The notes beneath the pieces were generated by a model that made no database searches, was not told where the DNA came from, and saw nothing but the letters and a program-made list of their open reading frames with translations. Source: Plantibacter flavus (GTDB lineage Bacteria > Actinomycetota > Actinomycetes > Actinomycetales > Microbacteriaceae). Taken from it: DNA of 64,000 nt. Location of the stretch: NCBI RefSeq assembly GCF_900177615.1, contig NZ_FXAP01000001.1, forward strand, positions 936,825 to 1,000,824, in the 5' to 3' direction. Positions 34,286-43,121 of this stretch are shown one piece after another; within the stretch, counting starts at the first letter, position 1, and every line of letters begins with the position of its first letter. The translations under genes were made by a program, and so were the position numbers.

Positions 34286-35080
34286 TCAGTCGACGCGTCG
34301 GACCGTCACCCCGAGCGATTGGATGCCCGAGGCGACGTTCTGGCTGAGTCCCGCGTCAGTGACGATGAGATCGAACCGGGCGAGGTCGACGACCTTGTAC
34401 TTCGCGAAGGAGCCGTACTTGGAGCTTCCGGCGACGAGGACGTTCTCAGAGGAGATCGACATGGCAGCTTGCTTCACCTCGACCTTGGACTCTGCGGGGG
34501 TGGTCAGCCCGCGCTTCAGATCCCATGAGCTCGTGGAGACGAAGGCGACGTCCACGGCAAGCTGACGGATCATCTCCGCAGCGAGACGCCCGACGGTGGA
34601 CTGGTTCGCGAGGTCGACGCGACCGCCGATGCTGATGAGTTCGATGGACGGGTGGTCGATGAGTTCGCGCACGATCGCGAAGTCGTTGGTCACGACGGTC
34701 AGATCCCGGCGCACCGCGAGATGCGGCACCATCGCGAGCATCGTCGTGCCGGCGTCGAGATAGATCGTCGACCCGTCGGTCACGAGTTCCGCGGCCGCCG
34801 CGGCCATCGCGCTCTTCTCGCCGGCGTCGACCAGCGCCTTCTCGGCGTGGCTCGGCTCAGCGAGGAGACGACTGGCGATCTTCGCGCCACCCGGGACGGA
34901 GAGCGCGCGGCCCTCCTCCTCGAGTGCCGCGATGTCGCGTCGGATGGTCATGTGGCTGACCTCCAGCAGGCTCGCCAGCTGGGGGAAGCTCAGGACCTGC
35001 TCGCGTCGCAGGTGCTTGACGATGAGCTCGCGTCGCTGCTCGGGGATGAGATGGGCGAGGTCTCCGGTGTCGGTGGTCAT
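34286..35080 (-). CDS. DeoR family transcriptional regulator
   Basis: 264 residues. N-terminal HTH (L-S-F-P-Q-L-A-S-L-L-E-V-S-H-M-T-I-R-R-D) and a C-terminal sugar-phosphate sensor domain with Y-L-D-A-G-T-T and V-V-T-N-D. ATG 35080 has GAGGAG upstream and gives the normal family length; 35113 is an unlikely longer start. It follows otnC and otnK on the same strand, so it is probably the regulator of the tetronate genes, sensing a phosphorylated intermediate. Convergent with the GH13 gene, only 5 bp apart. Confidence 0.93.
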   Translation of the reverse strand: MTTDTGDLAHLIPEQRRELIVKHLRREQVLSFPQLASLLEVSHMTIRRDIAALEEEGRALSVPGGAKIASRLLAEPSHAEKALVDAGEKSAMAAAAAELVTDGSTIYLDAGTTMLAMVPHLAVRRDLTVVTNDFAIVRELIDHPSIELISIGGRVDLANQSTVGRLAAEMIRQLAVDVAFVSTSSWDLKRGLTTPAESKVEVKQAAMSISSENVLVAGSSKYGSFAKYKVVDLARFDLIVTDAGLSQNVASGIQSLGVTVRRVD

Positions 35081-35114
35081 CGTCTCCTCGTCATCCGTCG
35101 GCGTGCGGTCCACG

Positions 35115-35801
35115 TTATCGGTTGACGGGAGTCCAAGACGATCCGTACCGCTCGGTGAGGTCCGCGATCTCGCGTTCGTCCAACAGACGACGCTCCTTGC
35201 CGGTGGTGATCAGGGTGATGCGGGAGGCTTCCTCGACCTCGACCGCGGCATCGATCGCGTCGGCGAGGTTCCGTCCACTCGTGAGCTGACCGTGGTTCTG
35301 GAGCAGTGCGGCGTGGAAGGGGAACGACAGGCCGGACAACAGCTCGCCGAGCTCCGGCGAGCCCGGGGCACGGTAGGGGACCAGCGGCGTCTGACCTGCC
35401 CGCATGACGAAATAGGGCGTGATCGGTGGCAAGGCGCTGTTCGGCGCCCAAGGTTCCAGACACGAGGCGGCGACCGCCTGGGGCGAGTGGACATGCACGA
35501 TTGCGCGGTGCTCGGGGTTCTTGCGATAGAGCGCGAGGTGCAGCGCGGCCTCCTTGGAGGGCTTGTCGCCTCCGATCCATTCGCCGTCGGCGTCGAGGAC
35601 GGCGAGACGTTCTGCGTCGAGCGACCCGAGGACCGCACCCCCAGGCGTGATGAGGATCGTGCCGTCCGTCGCGCGGACGCTGAGATTGCCGCTACTCCCC
35701 GGGCTGAGGCCCGCAGCGACGACCGTGACCCCGGCCGCGACGAGGTCGGATGCGAGGCTCGCCCGGGTGATGGACACCGTGGTGTCGAGATCGAGACTCA
35801 T
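35115..35801 (-). CDS. otnC: Class II aldolase/adducin family: 3-oxo-tetronate 4-phosphate decarboxylase
   Basis: 228 residues. Class II aldolase motifs: P-G-S-S-G-N-L-S-V-R near the N-terminus, catalytic Glu in S-K-E-A-A-L-H, zinc His pair in H-V-H-S-P and a later His in Q-N-H-G-Q. OtnC decarboxylates 3-oxo-tetronate 4-phosphate to dihydroxyacetone phosphate. The specific call depends on context: it is ATGA-coupled to a DUF1537 kinase, the known OtnK-OtnC pairing. Start ATG 35801, with AAGGA upstream. Other class II aldolases such as fuculose-phosphate aldolase have the same fold, so activity should be tested. Confidence 0.85.
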   Translation of the reverse strand: MSLDLDTTVSITRASLASDLVAAGVTVVAAGLSPGSSGNLSVRATDGTILITPGGAVLGSLDAERLAVLDADGEWIGGDKPSKEAALHLALYRKNPEHRAIVHVHSPQAVAASCLEPWAPNSALPPITPYFVMRAGQTPLVPYRAPGSPELGELLSGLSFPFHAALLQNHGQLTSGRNLADAIDAAVEVEEASRITLITTGKERRLLDEREIADLTERYGSSWTPVNR

Positions 35802-37063
35802 GCGTGCAGTTCCTTCCAAGCGGTGGAGAAGAGATCCTCGGTGCCGAAGTTCCCCGACTTCAGCGCGACGTTGACCGGGATGCCGGTGCCGGCCCGGTCA
35901 GTCGTACCCGACGCCCAGCAGACTCCCGCGGCGATGCGGGGACCGATGACGAGTTCGTCCAGGCCGAGGGCCGACACCACAGCCCCGGAGGTCTCCCCGC
36001 CGGCCACCACGAACCTGGTGAACCCTGCGTCTGCGCCGCTCAGCCGCGCGGCCAGCGCGGACAGCAGGCGTTCGACCGCTGCTGCGGCGTCGACGGAGGC
36101 GATCAGGTCGGAAGGCTCCGCCACCGCGTAGACGAGCACCGGACCGTCCTCCGGCTGCTGCGTCGCCCACGTGGCGATCGCGTCGAGTTCACCGTCAAGG
36201 TCGGTGGCGAGCGCGCGCACGTCGACCTGCCGATGCGGCATGCGCTCCTTGGCGTGCCTGACCTGCCCCTGGGTCGCGCTCGACGCGCTCCCGGCGAGCA
36301 CGATCCGACGGCCTGCCGTCACGGTCATCGGTGTGGCCGAACGCGGTGTGCGCGGAGTGAGACCGAGGGCGAGACCGGACCCGCCGGAGACGAGTGGTGC
36401 GTCGCCGGTCGCCTCGACGATCGTCGCGAGGTGCTGATCCGACGTGGCGTCGACGACGAGGTAGTCGGCGTCGACCGCAGCGATCGCCTCCCTCAACGCC
36501 GCCACACCGGCGTCGACGGTGTCGGTATGGATCTCTCCGACCGACCGGATGCTCTGTGGGCGCAGGAGGCCGGCGACACGGGACCGCGTCATCGGGGTGA
36601 GCGGATGCGTCCGCATGGACGAGTCCTCGAGCCGGACCCCGTGCACCGACAGGATGCCGCCGCGGACGGTGCGGCCGTTGTCGGGGAAGGACGGGACGAC
36701 GACGGTCCGCTCAACGCCCAGTGCCTCGGTGAGCGCATCGAGGACCGGTCCGATGTTCCCCTCGTCGGTGGAGTCGAAGGTCGAGCAGTACTTGTCGTAG
36801 ATACGCTCGGTGCCGAGCGCTCGCAGCGCGTCGAGCGCTCGCAGTGAGGCGTCCACCGCCGCAGGCACCGGCGCGGTACGTGTCTTGAGTGCCACCACCA
36901 CCGCTTCGTACCCGCTCAACCGTGCGCGCACGCCTGGGTCCTGTTCGATGGCGTCGAGACCGGTCTCGGTCACGACGACGACGTCGAACCCCCGACCTGC
37001 GAGATTGGTCGCGAGGTCGGTCGCTCCCGTGAAGTCGTCGGCTATCCCGCCCAGGTGACTCAT
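35798..37063 (-). CDS. otnK: Four-carbon acid sugar kinase (DUF1537 family, OtnK)
   Basis: 421 residues, the usual length. N-terminal sugar-binding motif G-I-A-D-D-F-T-G-A-T-D, and Y-D-K-Y-C-S-T-F-D-S-T; C-terminal nucleotide-binding domain with V-A-G-G-E-T-S-G-A-V. The family phosphorylates 3-oxo-tetronates at C4, or related acid sugars (3-oxo-isoapionate in OiaK). ATG 37063 has GAGAGG upstream; the ORF extends to 37132 through AT-rich promoter sequence and that start is rejected. First gene of the otnK-otnC-deoR operon, divergent from the SAF-dehydrogenase operon. Confidence 0.9.
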   Translation of the reverse strand: MSHLGGIADDFTGATDLATNLAGRGFDVVVVTETGLDAIEQDPGVRARLSGYEAVVVALKTRTAPVPAAVDASLRALDALRALGTERIYDKYCSTFDSTDEGNIGPVLDALTEALGVERTVVVPSFPDNGRTVRGGILSVHGVRLEDSSMRTHPLTPMTRSRVAGLLRPQSIRSVGEIHTDTVDAGVAALREAIAAVDADYLVVDATSDQHLATIVEATGDAPLVSGGSGLALGLTPRTPRSATPMTVTAGRRIVLAGSASSATQGQVRHAKERMPHRQVDVRALATDLDGELDAIATWATQQPEDGPVLVYAVAEPSDLIASVDAAAAVERLLSALAARLSGADAGFTRFVVAGGETSGAVVSALGLDELVIGPRIAAGVCWASGTTDRAGTGIPVNVALKSGNFGTEDLFSTAWKELHA

Positions 37064-37089
37064 CCGATGCCTCTCATGCTGCCAGCCGT

Positions 37090-37161
37090 TGTGTGAATAT
37101 CTGTGTTGATAATTGACAATAGTATAAATCAATCGTAGTTTGTGTGAATCGATGTGAAGCG
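37090..37161. promoter_or_regulatory. DeoR operator candidates: paired TGTG direct repeats
   Basis: Two similar elements lie 51 bp apart: TGTGTGAAT-atc-TGTGTTGAT (37090-37110) and TGTGTGAAT-cga-TGTGAAGCG (37141-37161). Each is a direct repeat with 12-bp period, as many DeoR sites are. They bracket the plus-strand promoter at 37113-37141 and the divergent otnK start. Confidence 0.6.
37113..37141 (+). promoter_or_regulatory. Promoter of the SAF-dehydrogenase operon
   Basis: TTGACA (37113-37118) and TAGTTT (37136-37141) are separated by 17 bp in an AT-rich island that stands out from the surrounding high-GC sequence. It drives the operon beginning at 37204. Confidence 0.6.
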
Positions 37162-37203
37162 TGACGTTCGCGCCCCGTCGTTCAGAGAGGAACCCGACAC
37201 ACG

Positions 37204-38583
37204 ATGTCCAACCCAGCAGCTTCCATCATCGCGACGACCGCCGACGGACCGATCGCGGTCGCCATCACCGGCGCGAGCGGCGGGTTCGGCCGGACCTTCC
37301 TCGCGCAGCTCAAGCGCCTGGACACCATGCGCGCCTCGGTCCTCGTGGACCTGGACCTCGGAGCGGCGTCCGCGCTGCTGAGCGACCTCGGGTACCCGGA
37401 CGACTCCTGGTCGGTCTGCGGAGATGCGAGCGCTGTGTCCACTGCGGTCGCGGCGGGACGCATCGCGCTGGTCGACGACATCGAACTGCTCGACCCGGAA
37501 GCGTACGACGTCCTCGTCGAGGCGACGGGCAGCACCCGTGCGGGCTTCACCTTCGCCGAGCGTGCGATCGACCAGGGCCGCCATGTCGTCATGGTGAGCA
37601 AGGAGGTCGAGAGCCTGTCCGGGGTGTATCTCGCAGACCGGGCGAAGCACGCCGGTGTCGCCTACCTCCCTGGGATGGGGGACCAGCCTGCGAACCTGCT
37701 CTCGCTGCTCGACTGGGTGAGCGCCGTCGGCCTGCCGGTCGTCGCGGTCGGCAAGTCCAGCGAGTACGACCTCGTCTTCGACCCCTCGACCGGTGTCGTG
37801 CGTCAGCTGCACGAGGAACTCCACGCCCCGGAGGTCGCCGAGCTCCTGACCCTCGGCGACGACCGGATCGAGACGCTCGACGCCCGCACCACGGCGGTCT
37901 CCGGGTTCAAGCGGGCCGCCGCAGCGGACTACTGCGAGATGGCCGTCGTCTCCCAGTACTCCGGTCACCTCCCCGACGTGGAGACCCTGCACTACCCGGT
38001 GGCACGGCCGGACGAACTGGCCGACATCTACGCACTCCGCGAGCATGGGGGACTGCTCAACGCGCCCGGTGCCGCCGACGTCTTCAGCATGCTCCGTCTC
38101 CCTGGCGAGGCCAGCTTCGCCGGGGGTGAGTTCGTCATCGTGGAGACCGGCGACACCGCCACCTGGCAGATGCTCCGCGAGAAGGGGCACGTGGTGAGTC
38201 GCGACGGTCGGTACGCCTGCATCTTCTCCCCGTACCACCTGATGGGTGTCGAGACGCCCCGCTCCGTCCTCGAAGCGGTCTCCGAACACCATGTGCCGGC
38301 CGAGCCCCGGCAGTTTTCGACTCTCGTCGGACGGGCCGAACACGACCTCCCGATCGGAACCGAGCTCCGCGTCGCCGGGCACCACCACGAGATCGACGGC
38401 GTCGCCCCCGTCCTCCGGGCGACGGTCGACACCGCGCCGGACGTCGCTCCGTTCTACCTCCTCGACCGTGCCACGCTCGCCCGACCGGTCGTCGCCGGTG
38501 AGCTCATCACCGTGCAGGACATCGATGGATTCGACCCGCGACTGTGGGACGCCTTCGCCGTGGGCCGGGAGCTCGGCGCATGA
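37204..38583 (+). CDS. NAD(P)-binding oxidoreductase with SAF domain (homoserine-dehydrogenase-like)
   Basis: 459 residues. N-terminal Rossmann fold with I-T-G-A-S-G-G-F-G-R, followed by L-V-E-A-T-G-S-T and V-S-K-E-V-E as in homoserine-dehydrogenase-like proteins, then a middle domain (S-P-Y-H-L-M-G-V-E-T). The C-terminal about 90 residues (A-R-P-V-V-A-G-E-L-I-T-V-Q-D-I-D) are a SAF domain. Proteins of this design occur in sugar-acid and polyol clusters; I do not know a reaction for this subgroup. First gene of an operon with lactonase-like amidohydrolases and acid-sugar transporters, so it probably oxidises a branched or short sugar or its acid. ATG 37204 is preceded by GAGAGGAA. Confidence 0.75.
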   Translation: MSNPAASIIATTADGPIAVAITGASGGFGRTFLAQLKRLDTMRASVLVDLDLGAASALLSDLGYPDDSWSVCGDASAVSTAVAAGRIALVDDIELLDPEAYDVLVEATGSTRAGFTFAERAIDQGRHVVMVSKEVESLSGVYLADRAKHAGVAYLPGMGDQPANLLSLLDWVSAVGLPVVAVGKSSEYDLVFDPSTGVVRQLHEELHAPEVAELLTLGDDRIETLDARTTAVSGFKRAAAADYCEMAVVSQYSGHLPDVETLHYPVARPDELADIYALREHGGLLNAPGAADVFSMLRLPGEASFAGGEFVIVETGDTATWQMLREKGHVVSRDGRYACIFSPYHLMGVETPRSVLEAVSEHHVPAEPRQFSTLVGRAEHDLPIGTELRVAGHHHEIDGVAPVLRATVDTAPDVAPFYLLDRATLARPVVAGELITVQDIDGFDPRLWDAFAVGRELGA

Positions 38584-39521
38584 CACCCGTCGACCCGCAC
38601 GGGGTCCGGATCCTCGACGCGCACCACCACTTCTGGGACTTCGACGGTCCGGGCTACTACCCGTGGCTCCAGGGCGAGTACAACGACCGGTTCTTCCTCG
38701 GCGACTACACGGGGATGCTGCACACCTTCCTACCGGCGCAGTATCGGGAGGCGACCGCGGGCTATCGCGTCGTCGGAACCGTGCACGTGGAGGCGGAACG
38801 CTCACGCGATCAGGAGGTCGATGAGAGCCGCTTCCTCGACGGCCTGCACCGTGCCGACCCGAGGTTCCCGGCCGCCGCCGTCGCGCATGCGTCGCTCGCA
38901 CGTCCGGACCTCGACGGGGTTCTCGCCGAGCACGCCGAGATCGGGTTCATCCGAGGCATCCGTTCGAAGCCGGTGACGTCCTCCACCGCCGCAGCAGCCG
39001 CGTCGATCGCCGGCGCACCGGGCTCCATGCAGGACCCCGCGTGGCTCGCAGGCCTCGCCGCACTCGAGAGGTACGGCTTCTCCTGGGACCTTCGCGTACC
39101 CTTCTGGCACCTCGAGGAGGCGGCCGTGGTCGTCCGCGGACTGCCGGGCATCCCCGTGGTGATCAACCACTGCGGTCTCCCATTGGACCGGTCCGAGGAC
39201 GGGCTCGACGTCTGGCGCCGGGGGATGCGGGCACTCGCAGCCCTGCCCAACACGACCGTCAAGGTGTCGGAGCTCGGACTTCCTCGCAACCGCTGGGAAC
39301 GTGCCTCCAACGAGCGCGTCGTCGCCGAGACCGTCGACGTGTTCGGCTTCGACCGCTCGATGTTCGCGTCGAACCTGCCTGTCGCCACCCTGACCGCACC
39401 GAGCTTCGGCGAGGTCGTCGACACCGTCCTCGGAGGGCTGCCCGACGCGACCGCGGACGAGCTCGACCAACTCTTCGCCCGGACTGCTGCGCGGGTCTAC
39501 CGCGTCGAGCTCCGCGACTGA
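38580..39521 (+). CDS. Amidohydrolase-2 family protein, lactonase candidate (first copy)
   Basis: 313 residues. TIM-barrel metal-dependent hydrolase of the L-fuconolactonase/L-rhamnonolactonase group: starts I-L-D-A-H-H-H-F-W-D (metal-binding His residues), with I-N-H-C-G at strand 6 and a catalytic-type Asp/Asn near the C-terminus (F-A-S-N-L-P; most relatives have G-S-N-x-P). ATG overlaps the SAF-dehydrogenase stop (ATGA). Likely opens a sugar lactone to the aldonic acid. A paralogue lies in the same operon at 42180. Confidence 0.85.
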   Translation: MTPVDPHGVRILDAHHHFWDFDGPGYYPWLQGEYNDRFFLGDYTGMLHTFLPAQYREATAGYRVVGTVHVEAERSRDQEVDESRFLDGLHRADPRFPAAAVAHASLARPDLDGVLAEHAEIGFIRGIRSKPVTSSTAAAAASIAGAPGSMQDPAWLAGLAALERYGFSWDLRVPFWHLEEAAVVVRGLPGIPVVINHCGLPLDRSEDGLDVWRRGMRALAALPNTTVKVSELGLPRNRWERASNERVVAETVDVFGFDRSMFASNLPVATLTAPSFGEVVDTVLGGLPDATADELDQLFARTAARVYRVELRD

Positions 39522-39566
39522 ACCACACCACCCACACCCGACCCACAGCCACTCGAAGGACCATCC

Positions 39567-40880
39567 ATGGGCGTCAACGACGACAAACTGTTCCGCAAGA
39601 TCGCAACCCGAATCCTCCCGCTGGTCATGGCGGGCTTCTTCCTCTCCTACCTCGACCGGGTCAACGTCGGTTTCGCGAAGCTCGAGATGTCCTCTGACCT
39701 CGGGTTCTCCGACGCGGTGTACGGACTCGGTGCCGGAGTGTTCTTCATCGGCTACTTCATCTTCGAGATCCCGTCCAACCTCATCCTCGCGAAGGTCGGC
39801 GCGCGTGTGTGGATCGCGCGCATCATGATCACCTGGGGCATCATCTCGGGGCTCATGTTCCTCGTCGACTCCGAGTGGATGTTCTACCTCATGCGATTCC
39901 TCCTGGGCGTCGCCGAGGCAGGCTTCATCCCCGGGGTCCTGTTCTACATGGCGCAGTGGTTCCCGGCGAGCCGGCGCGGCCGGGCCTGGGGCGTGTTCTA
40001 CCTGGCCCTCGCCTTCTCCGGTGTGGTCGGCGGGCCCCTGTCGGGCATCGTGCTGAACGCGACGCACCTGTCTCTCGGCCTGCAAGGCTGGCAGTGGCTG
40101 TTCATCATCGAGGCGGTTCCGACGGTCATCCTGGGCTTCGTCATCCTGAAGTTCCTCCGCGAGGACCACCGCACCGCCCCGTGGCTCTCCGATGCGGAGA
40201 AGGCCCGGTTGAGCGAGATGCTCGAGGCGGAGCGTCCGCCCGCAGGTCACACCCCACTCCGTGACGTGTTCCGCAGCCCGATCATCTGGCTGCTCGCGCT
40301 GATCTACTTCTCCTACAACTTCGCGCTGTACGGCATCAGCTTCTGGCTGCCCAGCCTCATCCAGGGGCTCGGCGTCGAGGGCACGCTCCAGATCGGCTTC
40401 ATCTCCGCCATCCCCAGCCTCGCCGCGATGGTCGCGATGGTCGTCTTCGGGTTCAGCTCCGACCGGCATCAGGAACGTAAGAAGCACATCGCTGCGGCCT
40501 TCGGTTTGAGCTTCCTCGGCTTCGCGATCTGCGTGATCGCCGGTCCGAACCCAGTCCTCGGCATCATCGGCCTGAGCCTCGCCAATGCCGGCGCCCTCGC
40601 GATCCCGGCCATCTTCTGGAGCTTCCAGACGGCCATGCTCACCGGGACGGCGCTCGCGGGTGGCATCGCCCTCATCAACTCCACCGGCAACCTGGCGGGT
40701 TTCGCCGCCCCGTACCTGATCGGATTCGTCCGTGACGCCACGGGGAGCCCGAACATCGCCCTGATCGTCTCGGCCGGCTTCATGGTGCTCGGGGCGGTCC
40801 TCGTCCTCACCGTCCGCTCGGCACGCCGCGGCGACGCCCAGATGCCGAAGCTCGTCACCGTCGAAGGAGACCGTCCATGA
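39567..40880 (+). CDS. MFS transporter, anion:cation symporter family (tartrate/TtuB-like)
   Basis: 437 residues, 12 predicted helices. L-S-Y-L-D-R-V-N-V-G-F-A in helix 1 and F-L-L-G-V-A-E-A-G-F-I-P-G in helix 4 are signatures of the ACS family that takes up organic and sugar acids (tartrate, phthalate, hydroxy acids). ATG 39567 follows GAAGGA. Its stop overlaps a second ACS transporter gene (ATGA). Probable substrate: a tetronate or related acid. Confidence 0.9.
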   Translation: MGVNDDKLFRKIATRILPLVMAGFFLSYLDRVNVGFAKLEMSSDLGFSDAVYGLGAGVFFIGYFIFEIPSNLILAKVGARVWIARIMITWGIISGLMFLVDSEWMFYLMRFLLGVAEAGFIPGVLFYMAQWFPASRRGRAWGVFYLALAFSGVVGGPLSGIVLNATHLSLGLQGWQWLFIIEAVPTVILGFVILKFLREDHRTAPWLSDAEKARLSEMLEAERPPAGHTPLRDVFRSPIIWLLALIYFSYNFALYGISFWLPSLIQGLGVEGTLQIGFISAIPSLAAMVAMVVFGFSSDRHQERKKHIAAAFGLSFLGFAICVIAGPNPVLGIIGLSLANAGALAIPAIFWSFQTAMLTGTALAGGIALINSTGNLAGFAAPYLIGFVRDATGSPNIALIVSAGFMVLGAVLVLTVRSARRGDAQMPKLVTVEGDRP

Positions 40881-42187
40881 CCGCCGGCAACCAGCGAACC
40901 GCGCCCGGATCCGCCCAGCGTCCGAGTGGGGGGAGGGCGACGAACATCCGGTGGAGCGTCGTCGTCGTGCTCTTCCTCTTCTACACGATCAACTCGATCG
41001 ACCGGAGTTCCCTCGGCGTCGCGATGCCCAGCATCGTCGGCGAATTCGAACTCACTCCCACGATGCAGGGCGTCATCCTGAGCGCGTTCTTCTGGACCTA
41101 CTGCCTCATGCAGATCCCGGGCGGACTCGCGGCGGACCGCTTCGGTCCGCGTCGGATCATCGGCATCGCCTCGGCCGTGTGGGGCACGTTCACCGCATTC
41201 GCCGGGCTCGCCGTGAACGGGGTCATGCTGATCCTCGCCCGCCTCGGACTCGGGGCCTTCGAGGCGCCGTACATGCCGGCGGCGTCCAAGCTCGTCTCCA
41301 ACTGGATGCCGCCCAAGCGTCGCGCGACCGGCGTCACCCTCATCGACTCCGGAGCACCACTCGGTGCGGCGTTCGGTGGTCTACTGGTCGCCTGGCTCAT
41401 CACCGCCACCGGCTCGTGGCGATGGTCGTTCATCATCATCGGCGTCTCCACCGTCGTCATCGGGTTCTGTGTGTACCTGTACATCCGCAACCTCCCGAAC
41501 GAGCACCGGCTCGTGAACCGCGCCGAGGTGGAGCTCATCACGGTCGCCGGTGGTCCCGAAGAGGAGAAGCCCGGCGTCACCCGGGCCAACACGACCGCGA
41601 TGGTCGTCGGCCGCTTCGGCTGGGCGATGGTGTTCTGGGGACTCGTGACCTGGGGACCCAGCTACCTGAGCAACGCGCGGGGGCTCGATCTGCAGGCGAT
41701 GGGGTTCGCGACGTTCCTCATCTTCTTCTGCGGCGCCCTCGGTGAGATCCTCAGCGGGTTCCTCGCGGACCGGCTCCAGCGGGTCTTCAGTCGGAACCGG
41801 TCGTTCAAGCTGTTGTTCGGCGGGTCTGGCGCACTCAGCCTCGTCGCGTTGATCTCGCTCCCGTTCGTCACCGACGCCGCTCTCGCGGTCACGCTGCTCT
41901 GCATCGGTGTCTTCTTCAACCTGTTCGGCGGTCTCTACTGGACGATCCCGGCCATGTTGGCCAAGAAGGAGAAGGTCGGACTCGTCGGCGGGATCATGAA
42001 CTTCGCCGGGACGTCCGCCGGCATCGTCGTGCCGATCGTCGCAGGTGTCCTGCTCGACGTCACCGGCGGCTACACCGCGGTGCTGATCTTCCTCGCGATC
42101 GCAGCCGCCGTGTACCTCGCCGCATCGCTCATGATCAACTTCTCCGGCGTTGCGAAGGGTGCACCGTCGGGGACGTCCCGTGCCTGA
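40877..42187 (+). CDS. MFS transporter, ACS family (second copy)
   Basis: 436 residues, 12 predicted helices. Helix-1 motif N-S-I-D-R-S-S-L-G-V-A and L-G-L-G-A-F-E-A-P-Y-M-P-A, closer to the hexuronate/glucarate branch than its neighbour. The loop A-D-R-F-G-P-R-R is the MFS motif A. The ATGA overlap at its start and an 8-bp overlap with the next gene place it within one operon, so two related acids, or an acid and its lactone, may be imported. Confidence 0.9.
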   Translation: MTAGNQRTAPGSAQRPSGGRATNIRWSVVVVLFLFYTINSIDRSSLGVAMPSIVGEFELTPTMQGVILSAFFWTYCLMQIPGGLAADRFGPRRIIGIASAVWGTFTAFAGLAVNGVMLILARLGLGAFEAPYMPAASKLVSNWMPPKRRATGVTLIDSGAPLGAAFGGLLVAWLITATGSWRWSFIIIGVSTVVIGFCVYLYIRNLPNEHRLVNRAEVELITVAGGPEEEKPGVTRANTTAMVVGRFGWAMVFWGLVTWGPSYLSNARGLDLQAMGFATFLIFFCGALGEILSGFLADRLQRVFSRNRSFKLLFGGSGALSLVALISLPFVTDAALAVTLLCIGVFFNLFGGLYWTIPAMLAKKEKVGLVGGIMNFAGTSAGIVVPIVAGVLLDVTGGYTAVLIFLAIAAAVYLAASLMINFSGVAKGAPSGTSRA

Positions 42188-43121
42188 GCCTGAGGGCGCC
42201 GGAGGCGTCCGCTACTCCGGTCCCGTCATCGACGCCCATCACCATGTGTGGGACCTCGAGCGGAACCGGTATCCGTGGCTGCTCCCCGGGACACTCGTCC
42301 CGCACCGGTACGGCGACTACACCGCGATCAAGCAGAGCTACCTGCCAGCGGACTACCGTCGTGACACGGCCGGCGTCGTCGCGAGCGTGTACATGGAGGC
42401 GGAGTGGGACCCGACCGACCCACTGGGGGAGACGGAGTACGTCGAGGGACTGGCGGCGTCGACCGGCGTCCCCGGCGCGATGGTGGCGCAGGCTTGGCTC
42501 GACGCTCCGGACGCGGTGGAGGTCGTCGCAGCGCAGGCCGCGCATCCGCTCGTCCGGAGTGTCCGCCACAAACCGGGCGGACCGGCCACCGTCACCCAGG
42601 CGAGGGTCGGTGGACGGACCCTCATGAGCGACCCTGCTTGGCGACGCGGGTACGCGGCGCTCGCCAGGCACGGGTTGCACTTCGAACTGCAGACACCGTG
42701 GTGGAACCTCCATGAGGCTTCGGACCTCGCCGCCGACGTGTCTGAGACGACCATCGTCGTCAACCACGCAGGAGTGCTGCTCGATCGCGAACCCGACACC
42801 GTCGCCGGATGGCGTGAGGCGATGGCCGGCCTCGCCGCCCACGCCAACGTCGTCGTGAAAGCCTCCGGGCTGTGCGTCGCCGGTACATCGTGGTCCACCG
42901 GACTCGTCCGGGAGCCGCTGCTCACCCTGGTGGAACTGTTCGGTGCTGATCGGGTGATGTTCGGGAGCAACTTCCCCGTCGACGGGATGTTCACCGACTA
43001 CGCCGGGCTCCTCGACGCCTACCTCGAGAGCGCGGAGACGTTGTCGGCGCGGGAGCAGTCGGCGATCTTCCAGGGCACTGCTGACCGGATCTACGCGCCG
43101 GACCGGTTCGACGCAACCTGA
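42180..43121 (+). CDS. Amidohydrolase-2 family protein, lactonase candidate (second copy)
   Basis: 313 residues, same fold as the gene at 38580 but clearly diverged. I-D-A-H-H-H-V-W-D opens the barrel; V-V-N-H-A-G at strand 6; the family F-G-S-N-F-P motif is intact here. GTG 42180 overlaps the MFS gene by 8 bp. Its 3' end overlaps the convergent otnI gene by 31 bp. Two lactonases in one operon suggest two lactones or two ring forms. Confidence 0.85.
   Translation: MPEPEGAGGVRYSGPVIDAHHHVWDLERNRYPWLLPGTLVPHRYGDYTAIKQSYLPADYRRDTAGVVASVYMEAEWDPTDPLGETEYVEGLAASTGVPGAMVAQAWLDAPDAVEVVAAQAAHPLVRSVRHKPGGPATVTQARVGGRTLMSDPAWRRGYAALARHGLHFELQTPWWNLHEASDLAADVSETTIVVNHAGVLLDREPDTVAGWREAMAGLAAHANVVVKASGLCVAGTSWSTGLVREPLLTLVELFGADRVMFGSNFPVDGMFTDYAGLLDAYLESAETLSAREQSAIFQGTADRIYAPDRFDAT

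Noticed and set aside
37064-37132. N-terminal extension of OtnK starting at 37132
   Set aside because: It lies in the AT-rich promoter, while 37063 has a ribosome site and gives the family length.
37129-38901. 590-codon minus-strand open frame opposite the SAF dehydrogenase
   Set aside because: Asp/Arg/Gly-rich shadow that runs through the promoter region; no recognisable domain.
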